A stretch of DNA of 64,000 nucleotides from Spirosoma lacussanchae (GCF_005870035.1 NZ_SWJG01000001.1:2343639-2407638), one strand, 5' to 3'; shown: positions 17,730 through 27,299, counted from the first letter of the stretch. The notes: generated by a model not told the origin, from the letters alone. Numbers and translations are program-made.

Positions 17730-19601
17730 ATGGATCGCAATCAACTTATTGGTATCGTTCTGATAATGGCCATGCTGGTCGGTTATCAGCTGCTGGTGCC
17801 AAAACCCGCACCCGATGCGGCTCAGTCCGGCAAAAAACCGGCTCAGACAACACAAACCACCCCGCCTACCACTGCCTCCGGCACCTCATCAACGGCTTCA
17901 TCCGCTGCTCGCCCTTCGCTTGACTCCGCCACGGCCCGCGCCCGCTTCGGCGATTTCGCCACTGTCGCCACGGGAGAGACCCGCGATGTCGTTGTGGAGA
18001 ATAAAGACATGAAAGTTACCTTCAGCACAGTTGGTGGCCGGGTGAAGGAAGTCATACTGAAAAACTACAAGACTTTTGATCAGAAACCGCTGGTCCTGGT
18101 TGACGGCCGTAACAGCCAGACGCGGCTCGAGCTGCCTACCAACCGCGGACCGGTAGACCTGCACCGTCTGTATTTTAAAACGTCGGCCCAGAACAGCAGC
18201 GTTGGCGGTCAGGCTCAAACCATCCGTTTCACGGCTGAGGTGGCTCCGGGTCAATCCGTTGAACAGGTATATACCGTACCGACTGAAGGCTACGTGATCT
18301 CGTACGACCTAAAACTGAATGGGCTGGGTAGCTCAGTGACTAACGATAACATCCGGTTTTACTGGCAGGACCGGATGCAGCAGTACGAAAACGATCTGGC
18401 TAACAATGTCCAGTCGGCCACGATCAACTACCTGACGGCGGACGAAAGCTTCGAGAAACTGGCAGAAGGCACCAGCAATCAGGACGTAACGGTCGATCAG
18501 CCCGTTCAGTGGTTCACGATCAAGCACAAGTATTTTCTGGCTGGTTTTGTAGCTCGCAACGCGCCCATGCCCAAAGCCAGTTTCCAGACGCTCGTCAATC
18601 CTGACGACAAGAGCGTGGTTAAAACGGCGGTGGCTGACGTAACCCTGCCCATGGCCGATGTAAAAGCCGGTAAAGGGCAATATTCATTCTATTATGGTCC
18701 TAATGACTTCCAGCTACTGGGTACGGTAGCCCCCGAATTCGACCAGAACGTCTATCTGGGGTACTCCGTACTGAAGCCCATTAACAAGTATTTCTTCGTG
18801 CCGGTATTTAACCTGCTGGAGAAATTCATCTCGAACTACGGGTTGCTAATTATTGCCCTGGTTGTGTTTGTAAAACTCATTCTAACACCGTTAACCTACC
18901 GTTCTTACGTCAGTATGGCCAAAATGCGGGTGCTGGCACCCGAGATTGAGGCTATTAAGGAACGGGTGGGTGACGATATGGCCAAACAGCAATCTGAGCA
19001 GATGAAGCTGTATCAGGAGGTGGGTGTCAGTCCGCTGAGCGGGTGTGTACCGGTGCTGGCTACGATGCCGATTCTGTTTGCGTTGTTCATGCTGTTTCCG
19101 AACCTGATTGAGCTGCGTCAGAAGCCGTTTCTGTGGGCGGGCGACCTTTCGACCTACGACGCATTCGTTACGTTCCCGGCCATTCCGTTTATTGGCAGTC
19201 ACCTGAGTCTGTTCACGGTGCTGATGACTGCCTCATCGATCGCCTACGCCTACTACAACAACCAGACAACACCTACCCAACCGGGCCCGGTCAACATGAA
19301 GGCGCTTAGCTACGTGTTCCCGCTGATGTTCATGTTCGTGCTGAATTCGTATCCGGCGGGTCTGACGTTCTACTATTTCGTATCGAACGTAGTGACCATT
19401 GCCCAGCAACAGCTCATTCGCCGGTTTGTTGACGAAACGAAAATCAAGGCGGTACTGGACGAGAACCGGAAGAAGAATGCCGCTGGTCAGGGCAAGAAAC
19501 CGGGTGGTTTCCAGGCGCTGCTTCAAAAACAGCTGGCCGCTGCCGAAGAGGCCCGGAAACAGGCTGAAGAGGCTCAGCGTAAAGCAAAACAGAAAAAGTA
19601 A
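17730..19601 (+). CDS. yidC: membrane protein insertase YidC
   Basis: YidC inserts and folds inner-membrane proteins, alone or with SecYEG. The 623-residue product has an N-terminal membrane anchor (LIGIVLIMAMLVGYQLLV), a Pro/Thr/Ser linker (about 26-70), a periplasmic beta-sandwich domain typical of Gram-negatives (about 80-360) and the conserved five-helix insertase core (about 365-575). The core includes VGVSPLSGCVPVLATMPILFA and the late helix FPLMFMFVLNSYPAGLTFYY. The tail is Lys/Ala/Glu-rich and probably binds ribosomes. Its promoter is at 17592-17622. Confidence 0.97.
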   Translation: MDRNQLIGIVLIMAMLVGYQLLVPKPAPDAAQSGKKPAQTTQTTPPTTASGTSSTASSAARPSLDSATARARFGDFATVATGETRDVVVENKDMKVTFSTVGGRVKEVILKNYKTFDQKPLVLVDGRNSQTRLELPTNRGPVDLHRLYFKTSAQNSSVGGQAQTIRFTAEVAPGQSVEQVYTVPTEGYVISYDLKLNGLGSSVTNDNIRFYWQDRMQQYENDLANNVQSATINYLTADESFEKLAEGTSNQDVTVDQPVQWFTIKHKYFLAGFVARNAPMPKASFQTLVNPDDKSVVKTAVADVTLPMADVKAGKGQYSFYYGPNDFQLLGTVAPEFDQNVYLGYSVLKPINKYFFVPVFNLLEKFISNYGLLIIALVVFVKLILTPLTYRSYVSMAKMRVLAPEIEAIKERVGDDMAKQQSEQMKLYQEVGVSPLSGCVPVLATMPILFALFMLFPNLIELRQKPFLWAGDLSTYDAFVTFPAIPFIGSHLSLFTVLMTASSIAYAYYNNQTTPTQPGPVNMKALSYVFPLMFMFVLNSYPAGLTFYYFVSNVVTIAQQQLIRRFVDETKIKAVLDENRKKNAAGQGKKPGGFQALLQKQLAAAEEARKQAEEAQRKAKQKK

Positions 19602-19685
19602 ACGTCGAGATCGGCAGAATACGGTCGGATGATTTTGGCGTAAGCCCCTTCATTCGACCGTATTCCGTTGATAGCTGCCACGACT

Positions 19686-21497
19686 ATGAACCCAAAATTC
19701 CGTTGGCTTATACTAGGGCTGGTTGGCCTGATCGGGCTCCTACCCGGCTGCACGGCCATGGCGCAGATTCCTCCCGACCTGCAGAAGCGCTACAAAGCAG
19801 CCGTTAGCCAACTGCAGCGGGGCGAGTACAACCAGGCTAAATCGGAACTCAGCGCCATCATACAGCGGGGAGGCCCCTTGGCCCCTTACGCCCATTACTA
19901 CTGGTCGATAGCCGCGTTTCGACAGCGTGACTTCAATCAAAGCCGGCTGATGCTGAAGCAGCTCACGAGCCGATTCCCAGATTGGCGCAAGATCGATGAC
20001 GCCCAGTATCTGCTGGCTGCCATCGCCATGGAAACTGGTCAGTATGAAGAAGGGTTGACCAACCTGCAGCGGATTGGCGATCCCGGCCTACGGGCCGATG
20101 CCAGCAATTTGGAACAGTATTTTTTGGGTCGGATTACCGACCTGAACCGGTTAAAGCAGATGCATCGAGAGTTTCCGGAAAACAGGACCATTGCCCTGAA
20201 CCTGATTGCCATGATCCAGCGAACCTCTACCGATAAGGACGATCTGGAGTTGTCGGACCGGCTGACAAACCGCTTTGGCTTACCGGCCGTTCCGTCTGCT
20301 CAGCCCACAGCACCTGTTGCCAACCGGCCAGCCTCGTCGGCTACGCCCTCCGCCACGACCCGTTCAACGCGGTCCAAAGGATATTTTAACGTAGCCGTTA
20401 TGCTGCCTTTCCGACTCGATGAGTTCGATGCGGGCAAGCGGTTGCGCTCCAATCAGTACGTATTCGATCTGTACAATGGCATCAAGCTGGCGAAGGAGAA
20501 ACTGCAGGAAGAAGGCATAACAATTAATCTCCTCGCCTACGATATTGAGAACGACGCCAACAAGACGCTGGAACTGGTCAACAGTCCGGCCTTTTCCCAA
20601 ACGGATCTGATCGTTGGCCCCCTCTATGCCGAGCCGAACCGGATTGCATCGGCTTACGCCAATCAGAACAACATCGTACTGCTCAATCCCATAGCGACCA
20701 GTAGTGAGTTGATTGCCAACCAGCCTATGTCTTTTCTGGTGCAGCCGTCGCTGACGAGTCAGGCTCAGCAGGTGGCCGACTTCATCCGACAGCCCGGTCG
20801 GCCCGCTACTGAAACGGGGACCCGCCGGGTGGCCATCTATTTCGGTACCGCCCGGAAAGATTCGTTACTGGCAGCTTCGTACCGGGATGAACTGAAACGG
20901 CAAAACTATCAGGTTGTTGATTTTCAGCGGGTAGCTGGTTCAGCGCAGACAATGGCCAGCCTCATGTTATCGGCCAATGCGTCGGTGTCGGCCCGCCCTT
21001 CGTCCAGTTCGTCCAGCACACCGGCCAGCCAGCCGACTGTATCGCTGAATCATGTGTTTTTGGCCAGCAGTAACGATGAAGATGGGCCGAAGCTGCTCGA
21101 TGCGCTATCCCGCCGACGGGTGTCCGGTTCTCTCATTGCCACATCCGCAGCATTCGATTATTACCGCAACACCCTCTCTACCTTTACCCGCCGGAGCCTG
21201 TACCTGCTGTATCCTGATTTTATCGATACCAGCCGCGACATAGTGAGTAATTTCGGGGCCGATTATCTGGCCAGCCGGAATACCATTCCCTCGGTATTTG
21301 CCAGCCAGGGGTATGACATGATGTTGTTTTTTGGGCGTCAGCTAGCCCGTAATGGCGGGCAAATCCGGAACCGGTCTGCCCTGCGCTCGGATACGGATGA
21401 TTATCTGCTGTCGGGTTTTGATTATAGTAGAAGCAATGATAACCAGATCGTTCCAATCGTCCGGTACGAGGGCGGTCGGTTTGTAAAAATGAATTAG
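19686..21497 (+). CDS. periplasmic-binding-protein-like lipoprotein with N-terminal TPRs
   Basis: The 603-residue product has a signal peptide with a possible lipobox (LLPGC, Cys22). Tetratricopeptide-like helices follow (about 30-200, with YAHYYWSIAAFRQRDFNQSR), then a Ser/Thr/Pro linker and a type I periplasmic binding domain (from about 235, VAVMLPFRLDEFD, LIVGPLYAEPNRIAS). This layout resembles the PBP1 activator LpoA and ABC-type branched-chain amino-acid binding proteins. A role in regulating cell-wall synthesis is an inference from architecture. The ATG at 19686 is chosen over an upstream TTG at 19668. Confidence 0.8.
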   Translation: MNPKFRWLILGLVGLIGLLPGCTAMAQIPPDLQKRYKAAVSQLQRGEYNQAKSELSAIIQRGGPLAPYAHYYWSIAAFRQRDFNQSRLMLKQLTSRFPDWRKIDDAQYLLAAIAMETGQYEEGLTNLQRIGDPGLRADASNLEQYFLGRITDLNRLKQMHREFPENRTIALNLIAMIQRTSTDKDDLELSDRLTNRFGLPAVPSAQPTAPVANRPASSATPSATTRSTRSKGYFNVAVMLPFRLDEFDAGKRLRSNQYVFDLYNGIKLAKEKLQEEGITINLLAYDIENDANKTLELVNSPAFSQTDLIVGPLYAEPNRIASAYANQNNIVLLNPIATSSELIANQPMSFLVQPSLTSQAQQVADFIRQPGRPATETGTRRVAIYFGTARKDSLLAASYRDELKRQNYQVVDFQRVAGSAQTMASLMLSANASVSARPSSSSSSTPASQPTVSLNHVFLASSNDEDGPKLLDALSRRRVSGSLIATSAAFDYYRNTLSTFTRRSLYLLYPDFIDTSRDIVSNFGADYLASRNTIPSVFASQGYDMMLFFGRQLARNGGQIRNRSALRSDTDDYLLSGFDYSRSNDNQIVPIVRYEGGRFVKMN

Positions 21498-21563
21498 TAG
21501 TAGCCCCCGCTCAGGCGTATCCTGGGCTACCGGCCGTCTACCTGCGTTTACCTAGCTAGTGAT

Positions 21564-22856
21564 ATGACAACGAGTCAACAACTGTTCGAGAAGGCTAAAG
21601 AATTGATACCTGGTGGGGTAAACTCGCCCGTTCGCGCGTTTCGGGCGGTAGGCGGAAATCCTCTCTTCATTAAGTCGGCTAAAGGCCCCTATATCTACGA
21701 CGAAGACGGTCGGTCGTACATCGAGCTGATCAACTCCTGGGGACCTATGATACTTGGCCACGCGTTTGAACCCGTTGAAAAAGCCGTTCGTGATGCCATA
21801 CAGCACTCGTTCTCCTTTGGCGCACCTACCCGGAAAGAGGTAGAAATGGCCGAACTGATCATCAGTATGGTTCCGTCGGTTGAGAAAGTAAGAATGGTCA
21901 ACTCCGGAACGGAAGCGACCATGGCCGCCATTCGGGTAGCGCGTGGGTTTACCGGCCGCGACAAGATCATCAAGTTTGAAGGCTGCTACCACGGCCACGG
22001 CGATTCGTTTCTGATCGCGGCCGGCAGTGGCGCCATGACCATGGGCGTGCCCGATTCGCCGGGGGTCACCAAAGCCACGGCCGCCGACACGTTGACCGCG
22101 CCCTATAATGATCTGGCCGCTGTTGAGGGCCTGCTCGAGAACAACCACAACCAGGTAGCGGCCCTGATTCTGGAGCCTGTGGTCGGCAACATGGGATGTG
22201 TGCTGCCCGAACCCGGGTTTCTGGAAGGCATCCGCTCGCTCTGCGACAAACACCGGGTCGTACTGATTTTTGATGAGGTGATGACGGGATTTCGGCTCGC
22301 CAGGGGTGGAGCCCAGGAGCGGTTTGGTATTACCCCTGACCTGACAACGATGGGTAAAATAATCGGGGGGGGGATGCCGGTAGGCGCCTACGGAGGCCGA
22401 CGGGAGATCATGGATATGGTATCGCCAGCCGGACCGGTCTACCAGGCCGGTACCCTGTCCGGCAACCCGATTGCCATGTCGGCCGGGCTGGCCATGCTGC
22501 GTCATCTGAACGATAATCCCGGGGTCTATTCGCGGCTGGAGGAGATTGGTGCCAAACTTCATACCGGTTTCAGCAACAGCCTGACCAGGCTCGGCTTGCC
22601 GTTTACCATCAACCAGATCGGCTCCATGTTCACCCTATTCATGACTGAGCGGTCGGTGTCAAACTTCGCCGATGCCAAAACGTGTGACCTGCCGTTGTTT
22701 GGCCGGTATTTTCACGCTATGCTCGAACGGGGGGTTTATCTGGCCCCGTCGCAGTTCGAAAGCCTGTTTGTATCGGTAGCGCTGACCGACGAGCTGATCG
22801 ATCAGGTAATCCAGGCCAACGAAGAAAGTCTGACCGTCGCCCTGACGAACGCCTAA
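21564..22856 (+). CDS. hemL: glutamate-1-semialdehyde 2,1-aminomutase
   Basis: HemL converts glutamate-1-semialdehyde to 5-aminolevulinate in the C5 heme route, using pyridoxal phosphate. The 430-residue enzyme has the family landmarks VNSGTEATMAAIRVARG, CYHGHGD, FDEVMTGFR and the PLP lysine Lys265 in TMGKIIGGGMPVG. The codons Ile-Gly-Gly-Gly-Met after that lysine contain nine consecutive G bases (22365-22373). A hairpin terminator follows the stop at once. The other heme gene in the window is hemF. Confidence 0.97.
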   Translation: MTTSQQLFEKAKELIPGGVNSPVRAFRAVGGNPLFIKSAKGPYIYDEDGRSYIELINSWGPMILGHAFEPVEKAVRDAIQHSFSFGAPTRKEVEMAELIISMVPSVEKVRMVNSGTEATMAAIRVARGFTGRDKIIKFEGCYHGHGDSFLIAAGSGAMTMGVPDSPGVTKATAADTLTAPYNDLAAVEGLLENNHNQVAALILEPVVGNMGCVLPEPGFLEGIRSLCDKHRVVLIFDEVMTGFRLARGGAQERFGITPDLTTMGKIIGGGMPVGAYGGRREIMDMVSPAGPVYQAGTLSGNPIAMSAGLAMLRHLNDNPGVYSRLEEIGAKLHTGFSNSLTRLGLPFTINQIGSMFTLFMTERSVSNFADAKTCDLPLFGRYFHAMLERGVYLAPSQFESLFVSVALTDELIDQVIQANEESLTVALTNA

Positions 22857-22901
22857 TGGGCAACTGAGTGGCCCCGAACCGGAGGGCCACTCAGTTGCCC
22901 A
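22857..22901 (+). terminator. hairpin terminator after hemL
   Basis: A 17-base stem (TGGGCAACTGAGTGGCC and its complement) with a loop of about 11 begins at the base after the hemL stop. It lacks a clear T-run. Confidence 0.65.
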
Positions 22902-22916
22902 CCAGCCTGAACCGAT

Positions 22917-23945
22917 ATGTTTTTTTCCGTTATCATTCCCATTTTCAACCGACCCGATGAGTTACGGGAGCTGCTCGAAAGCTTAACGAAGCAGACGTAT
23001 ACCCACTTTGAGGTGCTGGTCATTGAAGACGGCTCGCTAACTAAAGCCGATGGGGTGGTAGCCGACTTCGCCGAGCGGCTGAGCGTGCGGTATTATTGTA
23101 AACCAAATTCCGGACAGGGGTTTACCCGAAACTACGGGTTTGAACGGGCTACCGGTGACTATTTCGTTATATTCGATTCTGACGCGCTGATTCCTCCCCA
23201 TTATTTCTCGGTAGTGAATGAGCGGTTACAGGCCAGCCAGACCCCGTCGGGGAAGCCATTATTGGATGCCTACGGTGGTCCGGATGCGGCTCACCCCGAT
23301 TTTACCCCAATCCAGAAGGCGATCAGTTACTCGATGACCTCCCCGTTTACCACCGGAGGCATTCGGGGAAGCAAAAAAAATCTGGGAGGTACCTTTCACC
23401 CCCGCAGTTTCAACATGGGTCTGTCGCGGCAGGTCTGGGAGAAGACCGGGGGGTATCGGCTGAGTCGGATGGGTGAGGACATCGAATTCGCCATTCGGAT
23501 TATTGAATCTGGATTTTCGACCGGTCTGATCCCTGAGGCATTTATTTATCACAAACGGCGTACGAGTTTCGGGCAGTTTTTTCGGCAACTTCGGTTTTTT
23601 GGCCGCGCCCGGATCAATATCTCCCGCTATTACCCAGCCGAGCTGAAGCTGGTTCATACGTTTCCGGCTTTGTTTACTCTGTTTCTGGCGTCAATACCGG
23701 TATGGGCCTTGGTCAGCCCGGTTCTGTTCGGGCTGGCGGTTGGGGTACTGGTGCTGTTCTCCCTGCTTATTTTCATAGACGGCTCTCGGCAGCAGAAGAG
23801 CATTCAGGTAGGCACCTTAAGTGTACTGGCAGCTTTTGTGCAGTTGACCGGTTACGGCATCGGGTTTCTGAGCGAAGGCTGGAAGCGACTTCGGGAGCCC
23901 AGGGACTTTAGGGAGACCGGCGCATCGATCGAGTACCCCTCCTAA
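22917..23945 (+). CDS. family 2 glycosyltransferase with C-terminal membrane helices
   Basis: The 342-residue protein has a GT-A domain beginning VIIPIFNRPDELRELLESL, with the nucleotide-sugar Asp in VLVIEDGS, the metal-binding DSDA (about 85-88), and the acceptor-side motif MGEDIEFAIRI. Two hydrophobic helices lie near the C-terminus (about 240-285), so it is attached to the inner membrane. The donor and acceptor are unknown; a role in surface polysaccharide or glycolipid synthesis is inferred. No other polysaccharide genes adjoin it. Confidence 0.88.
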   Translation: MFFSVIIPIFNRPDELRELLESLTKQTYTHFEVLVIEDGSLTKADGVVADFAERLSVRYYCKPNSGQGFTRNYGFERATGDYFVIFDSDALIPPHYFSVVNERLQASQTPSGKPLLDAYGGPDAAHPDFTPIQKAISYSMTSPFTTGGIRGSKKNLGGTFHPRSFNMGLSRQVWEKTGGYRLSRMGEDIEFAIRIIESGFSTGLIPEAFIYHKRRTSFGQFFRQLRFFGRARINISRYYPAELKLVHTFPALFTLFLASIPVWALVSPVLFGLAVGVLVLFSLLIFIDGSRQQKSIQVGTLSVLAAFVQLTGYGIGFLSEGWKRLREPRDFRETGASIEYPS

Positions 23946-24018
23946 GATGTTAAGCCAATGTTAACAAAATAAATGACTCTCCGTTGTAGATTTACCCCTG
24001 CGATTGAGACGTATATAC

Positions 24019-24366
24019 ATGGCTAAAATCCCCCCACCACCGGGTCGTCGGTTAGTCAACCGGATGACCACCCGAACAAAATGGTTACTGCTGGCTCCAA
24101 TTAGTCTGGCGTTAATCGGAGCCGGGCTGTGCGTGGTTAGCGAAGCCGGTTACGCTAAACATACCGGCGCGCCCTTCCGACAGTGGTTTTTGTGGGGCGC
24201 ATACGGACTCATCCTGGTCAATGGCGGGTTGTCGTTGTTCGGGCAGGCGGTTCGCTTTCGGGTGCAGCTGGACTACCGCCGGTTTGTGCGCCGTGAACTG
24301 AAGAAACGGGATCAGCGGGGGGGTAACAAAAAACGAAAAACCTCATCCGGTCGGGATGAGGTCTGA
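24019..24366 (+). CDS. small basic membrane protein of unknown function
   Basis: The 115-residue product has two hydrophobic helices (about 20-40 and 56-76) with a short loop and a Lys/Arg-rich C-terminus (RRELKKRDQRGGNKKRKTSSG), so both ends should be cytosolic. I do not recognise it. The frame reaches a TTG at 24004; the ATG at 24019 is preferred. The last codons contain a run of seven G. It converges on the 50-residue basic protein gene. Confidence 0.7.
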   Translation: MAKIPPPPGRRLVNRMTTRTKWLLLAPISLALIGAGLCVVSEAGYAKHTGAPFRQWFLWGAYGLILVNGGLSLFGQAVRFRVQLDYRRFVRRELKKRDQRGGNKKRKTSSGRDEV

Positions 24367-24386
24367 TTCCGTACGCGAAAAGAGCC

Positions 24387-24539
24387 TTAGGCTTTCTTCT
24401 CAGCAAACGATGCCTTGATTGCTTCGATGTCAACGTTCTTAATCGTTGGCTTACGCAGCAGTTGTTTGATGGCGTTGGTTTTGTTATTGGCAATAGCCCG
24501 GTTCTTCCGGCCTTTGCGCTTTAGTTCTGTAATTGCCAT
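24387..24539 (-). CDS. 50-residue basic protein, conserved type in Bacteroidota
   Basis: The minus strand encodes 50 residues starting MAITELKRKGRKNRAIANNK and ending SFAEKKA, with about a quarter Lys/Arg. An exact -7 element lies 45-52 bases upstream. The AT-rich gap, the dedicated promoter and the clean start and stop support a real gene. The basic, Asn-rich N-terminus suggests an RNA- or ribosome-associated protein, but I do not recognise a named family. It is too short for usual length cut-offs and may be missed by automatic annotation. Confidence 0.72.
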   Translation of the reverse strand: MAITELKRKGRKNRAIANNKTNAIKQLLRKPTIKNVDIEAIKASFAEKKA

Positions 24540-24583
24540 GACGGTATACCTGTATTTTTTAGTCAGTTCCTGAATTCAGACCG

Positions 24584-24591
24584 CAAAAGTA
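24584..24591 (-). promoter_or_regulatory. -7 element for the 50-residue basic protein
   Basis: TACTTTTG on the minus strand matches TAnnTTTG exactly. A TTG lies 16 bases upstream, shorter than ideal. Confidence 0.55.
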
Positions 24592-24840
24592 AGGAATTTC
24601 TCGACAGCAAAATAGATTTCGGCTGTATTTGTTGGCCTATTTGGCAAGTAATACCCGGTATGGTTCATCAGGCCGTACCGCCATCGGTCACAGTATTTAC
24701 CTCCACCTCTTCCAGCTATCCAGTAGCTATAGCTTGTGTCAGCCTGGTCCGTTGGCGAAAATACGCCGGTGGGGTATAGACGTAACCGGAGCGGGTGAGG
24801 GTTATGGCCGACCAGGATAGACTGGTTGGAGCGGCTGTTG

Positions 24841-24848
24841 TACCTTTG
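24841..24848 (+). promoter_or_regulatory. -7 element for hisS, implying a nearly leaderless mRNA
   Basis: TACCTTTG matches TAnnTTTG exactly and ends four bases before the hisS ATG at 24853. No TTG is at the ideal distance; one lies 12 bases upstream. Confidence 0.5.
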
Positions 24849-24852
24849 CCGT

Positions 24853-26229
24853 ATGAAACCATCCCTCGTTAAAGGAACACGTGACTTTGGGCCGGAGCAG
24901 ATGAGCAAACGGCTGTTTATATTCGATACAATCCGGGCAACTTTCAAGCGGTTTGGATTTCTGCCGCTCGAAACGCCCGCCATGGAAAACCTGTCTACGC
25001 TCACGGGCAAATACGGCGATGAAGGTGATCAGCTCTTGTTCAAGATTCTGAACTCAGGCGATTTTGCGGCCGGCCTGACCACTGACGGAGCCGATCAGCC
25101 GTCTCTCCATTCGAAAGCCCTGTTACCCCGAATAGCCGAAAAAGGCCTGCGGTACGATCTGACCGTTCCCTTTGCCCGTTACGTGGTTATGAACCGGCAT
25201 GCCCTGGCCCTCCCGTTTAAGCGGTACCAAATGCAGCCGGTCTGGCGCGCCGATCGTCCCCAGAAAGGCCGATACCGCGAGTTTTACCAGTGCGATGCCG
25301 ATGTGGTCGGTACCGATTCGCTGCTGTGCGAAGCCGAAATTGTGCTGATGGTGCACGAGGTGATGCGAAACCTTGGTATCGGGCAGTTTGCCTTAAAAGT
25401 CAACAATCGAAAAATTCTGACCGGAATTGCCGAGGTAATCGGTGTGCCGGGGCAGGAGGGAGCACTGGCCGTAGCTATCGACAAGCTGGATAAGATTGGT
25501 CAGGAAAAAGTGCTGGACGAACTTCGTGGACGGGGCTTTTCGGAGGAGTCCCTGACAGCACTCATGCCCATCTTTTCCGTGGAGGGGAACACAGACGCGG
25601 TGCTGACCAGGCTGAAAGAATGGCTTGCCTCGTCCGAAACTGCGCAGCGGGGCATTGCCGAGCTGGAAGAAACGCTGCGGCTAGTTAGTCAGTATGGTCT
25701 CGATCCGTCGAAAACCGAACTCGACGTCACCCTGGCGCGTGGCCTATCCTATTATACCGGGGCTATTTTCGAAGTCAAAGCGCTGGGCGTTTCGATTGGT
25801 AGTATCAGCGGAGGAGGGCGGTACGATAACCTGACCAGCGCGTTCGGCACCTCGGAGCGGCTGTCGGGGGTCGGTATCTCCTTTGGCGTCGATCGGATCT
25901 ACGATGTTATGGAAGAGCTTGGCCTGTTCCCGGCCGATGCGGGTCAGGGTACGGCCGTGCTGCTGGTTCCCTTCGATGCCGATGGTCGTACCGTAGCCTT
26001 ACCGCTGTTGAATCAACTGCGGCAGGCCAACACATCGGCCGAAATGTACCCCGATCTGGCTAAGGTTAAGAAGATGCTCGATTACGCCAACGCCAAACGG
26101 ATTCCACTAGTCGTCCTGATTGGCTCTGAAGAGGTGCAGACGGGGCAGCTTACCGTAAAAAACATGCTGACTGGAGTTCAGGAGAAACTGACCGCCGATG
26201 AACTGATCGCGTTCGTGACCAAGAGCTAA
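24853..26229 (+). CDS. hisS: histidyl-tRNA synthetase
   Basis: HisS charges tRNA-His. The 458-residue class II enzyme opens KGTRDFGPEQM. It has motif 2 (MQPVWRADRPQKGRYREFYQCDADVVG, split here by position about 120-146), the histidine-A motif LARGLSYYTGAIFEV, motif 3 (GVGISFGVDRIYD) and a C-terminal anticodon-binding domain (VLLVPFDAD onward). The ATG at 24853 begins where HisRS similarity begins; a longer frame starts upstream at 24826. Its stop overlaps the stop of the convergent kinase gene by four bases. Confidence 0.97.
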   Translation: MKPSLVKGTRDFGPEQMSKRLFIFDTIRATFKRFGFLPLETPAMENLSTLTGKYGDEGDQLLFKILNSGDFAAGLTTDGADQPSLHSKALLPRIAEKGLRYDLTVPFARYVVMNRHALALPFKRYQMQPVWRADRPQKGRYREFYQCDADVVGTDSLLCEAEIVLMVHEVMRNLGIGQFALKVNNRKILTGIAEVIGVPGQEGALAVAIDKLDKIGQEKVLDELRGRGFSEESLTALMPIFSVEGNTDAVLTRLKEWLASSETAQRGIAELEETLRLVSQYGLDPSKTELDVTLARGLSYYTGAIFEVKALGVSIGSISGGGRYDNLTSAFGTSERLSGVGISFGVDRIYDVMEELGLFPADAGQGTAVLLVPFDADGRTVALPLLNQLRQANTSAEMYPDLAKVKKMLDYANAKRIPLVVLIGSEEVQTGQLTVKNMLTGVQEKLTADELIAFVTKS

Positions 26230-27299
26230 GCTGGATAGACAGTATCTCCCTGGTAAACGGCAGCCTGAACGGGTTCGCTCAGGAGGGGAAGCAGGACGGT
26301 GAAATAGCCGTCTCTATCCTGTACGATAATATCGGTCTGGGTCAGCATTCGGTATTTAGCCGCGATATTGGTTAAGCCGATCCCCGTGCTGCTGACCCAT
26401 CGGTTTTTGCGTTGCAGGTTGTTCCGGACCCGGAGTTGCCCCGCATCTGTGGTGCTGATCTCAATGAACAGAGGTTGGTCGGGCAGAACGATGTTATGCT
26501 TTACGGCATTTTCGACCAGTAGCTGTAAGGTGAGCGGGGGGAGCGAACTGGACAGGTACGGGTCGGCTACGGCTATACGTACGTCGATGCCTGTGCCATG
26601 GCGCGTCCGAAGCAGGTTCGTATACGACTCGATAAACGTTAGCTCGGTGCTGAGGGTAATCAGCTCCCGGTCGTTGGCCTGGAGCAGATACCGGTAAATG
26701 GAGGATAGTTCGTCGACAAACCGGCTGGCCTGAACGGGTGACTCATCAATCAATACCGATAGGGTATTAAGGGAATTAAACAGGAAATGGGGGTTGACCT
26801 GGCTTTTGAGTGAGTTGAAGCGGCTTTGCCACTGGGCTTTAAGCAGTTCTTCTTTCTCAATACAGGTTTCCCGCCATTGTCGGACAACATACAGCCCTTC
26901 GTAGATACTGAAATACACAACGTGGTAAAAAAGCTGAATCCCCAGCGAGGTGGTGTAGTCGACCAGACCCAGCCAGAGCGTGGTGCGGGAGCCCAGCAGC
27001 AGATGGACACCAAACCGGAAGAAAACAGCTGCATTAACCAGCAGGGGGCCTATCAGCAGCAGCATGAGCAGCCGTTTCCGGGTCTGTTCGAGCCCTGGAA
27101 ACTCTTGCTGCAGCCACAAAACGACCCAACGGCTAATTTGCCAGAACAGGTAACCCGCTGCCAGGCCTACCAGCGTAGCGTGGATCAGCAACGATGAAGA
27201 GGCTTCCAGCCAAAAAGAAAGCCTGAAAAAAACAGTGCCAAACAAAAATAACAGCGCAGGGCCTAACCAGCGGAGGTAGGCGTCATGAATGCGTATCAT
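26226..27299 (-). CDS. LytS-type sensor histidine kinase, orphan
   Basis: The 357-residue inner-membrane kinase has four hydrophobic helices (about 14-31, 38-63, 77-96, 112-138), a short coiled segment and a His_kinase domain. The phospho-acceptor His171 lies in QVNPHFLFNSLNTL; the ATP-binding N box is LLVENAVKHN and the G box is GIGLTNI. This is the family that normally pairs with a LytTR response regulator. No regulator gene is adjacent. Its 3' end overlaps hisS by four bases in convergent orientation. Two direct repeats resembling LytTR sites lie upstream at 27433-27462. Confidence 0.92.
   Translation of the reverse strand: MIRIHDAYLRWLGPALLFLFGTVFFRLSFWLEASSSLLIHATLVGLAAGYLFWQISRWVVLWLQQEFPGLEQTRKRLLMLLLIGPLLVNAAVFFRFGVHLLLGSRTTLWLGLVDYTTSLGIQLFYHVVYFSIYEGLYVVRQWRETCIEKEELLKAQWQSRFNSLKSQVNPHFLFNSLNTLSVLIDESPVQASRFVDELSSIYRYLLQANDRELITLSTELTFIESYTNLLRTRHGTGIDVRIAVADPYLSSSLPPLTLQLLVENAVKHNIVLPDQPLFIEISTTDAGQLRVRNNLQRKNRWVSSTGIGLTNIAAKYRMLTQTDIIVQDRDGYFTVLLPLLSEPVQAAVYQGDTVYPA

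Noticed and set aside
22365-22373. G9 tract inside hemL as a phase-variation site
   Set aside because: It encodes the invariant Gly-Gly-Gly after the PLP lysine of a heme-biosynthesis enzyme, so a switch there is unlikely.
21552-22562. Long minus-strand frame (336 codons) opposite hemL
   Set aside because: Antisense to a conserved enzyme gene; a product of GC-rich codon structure.
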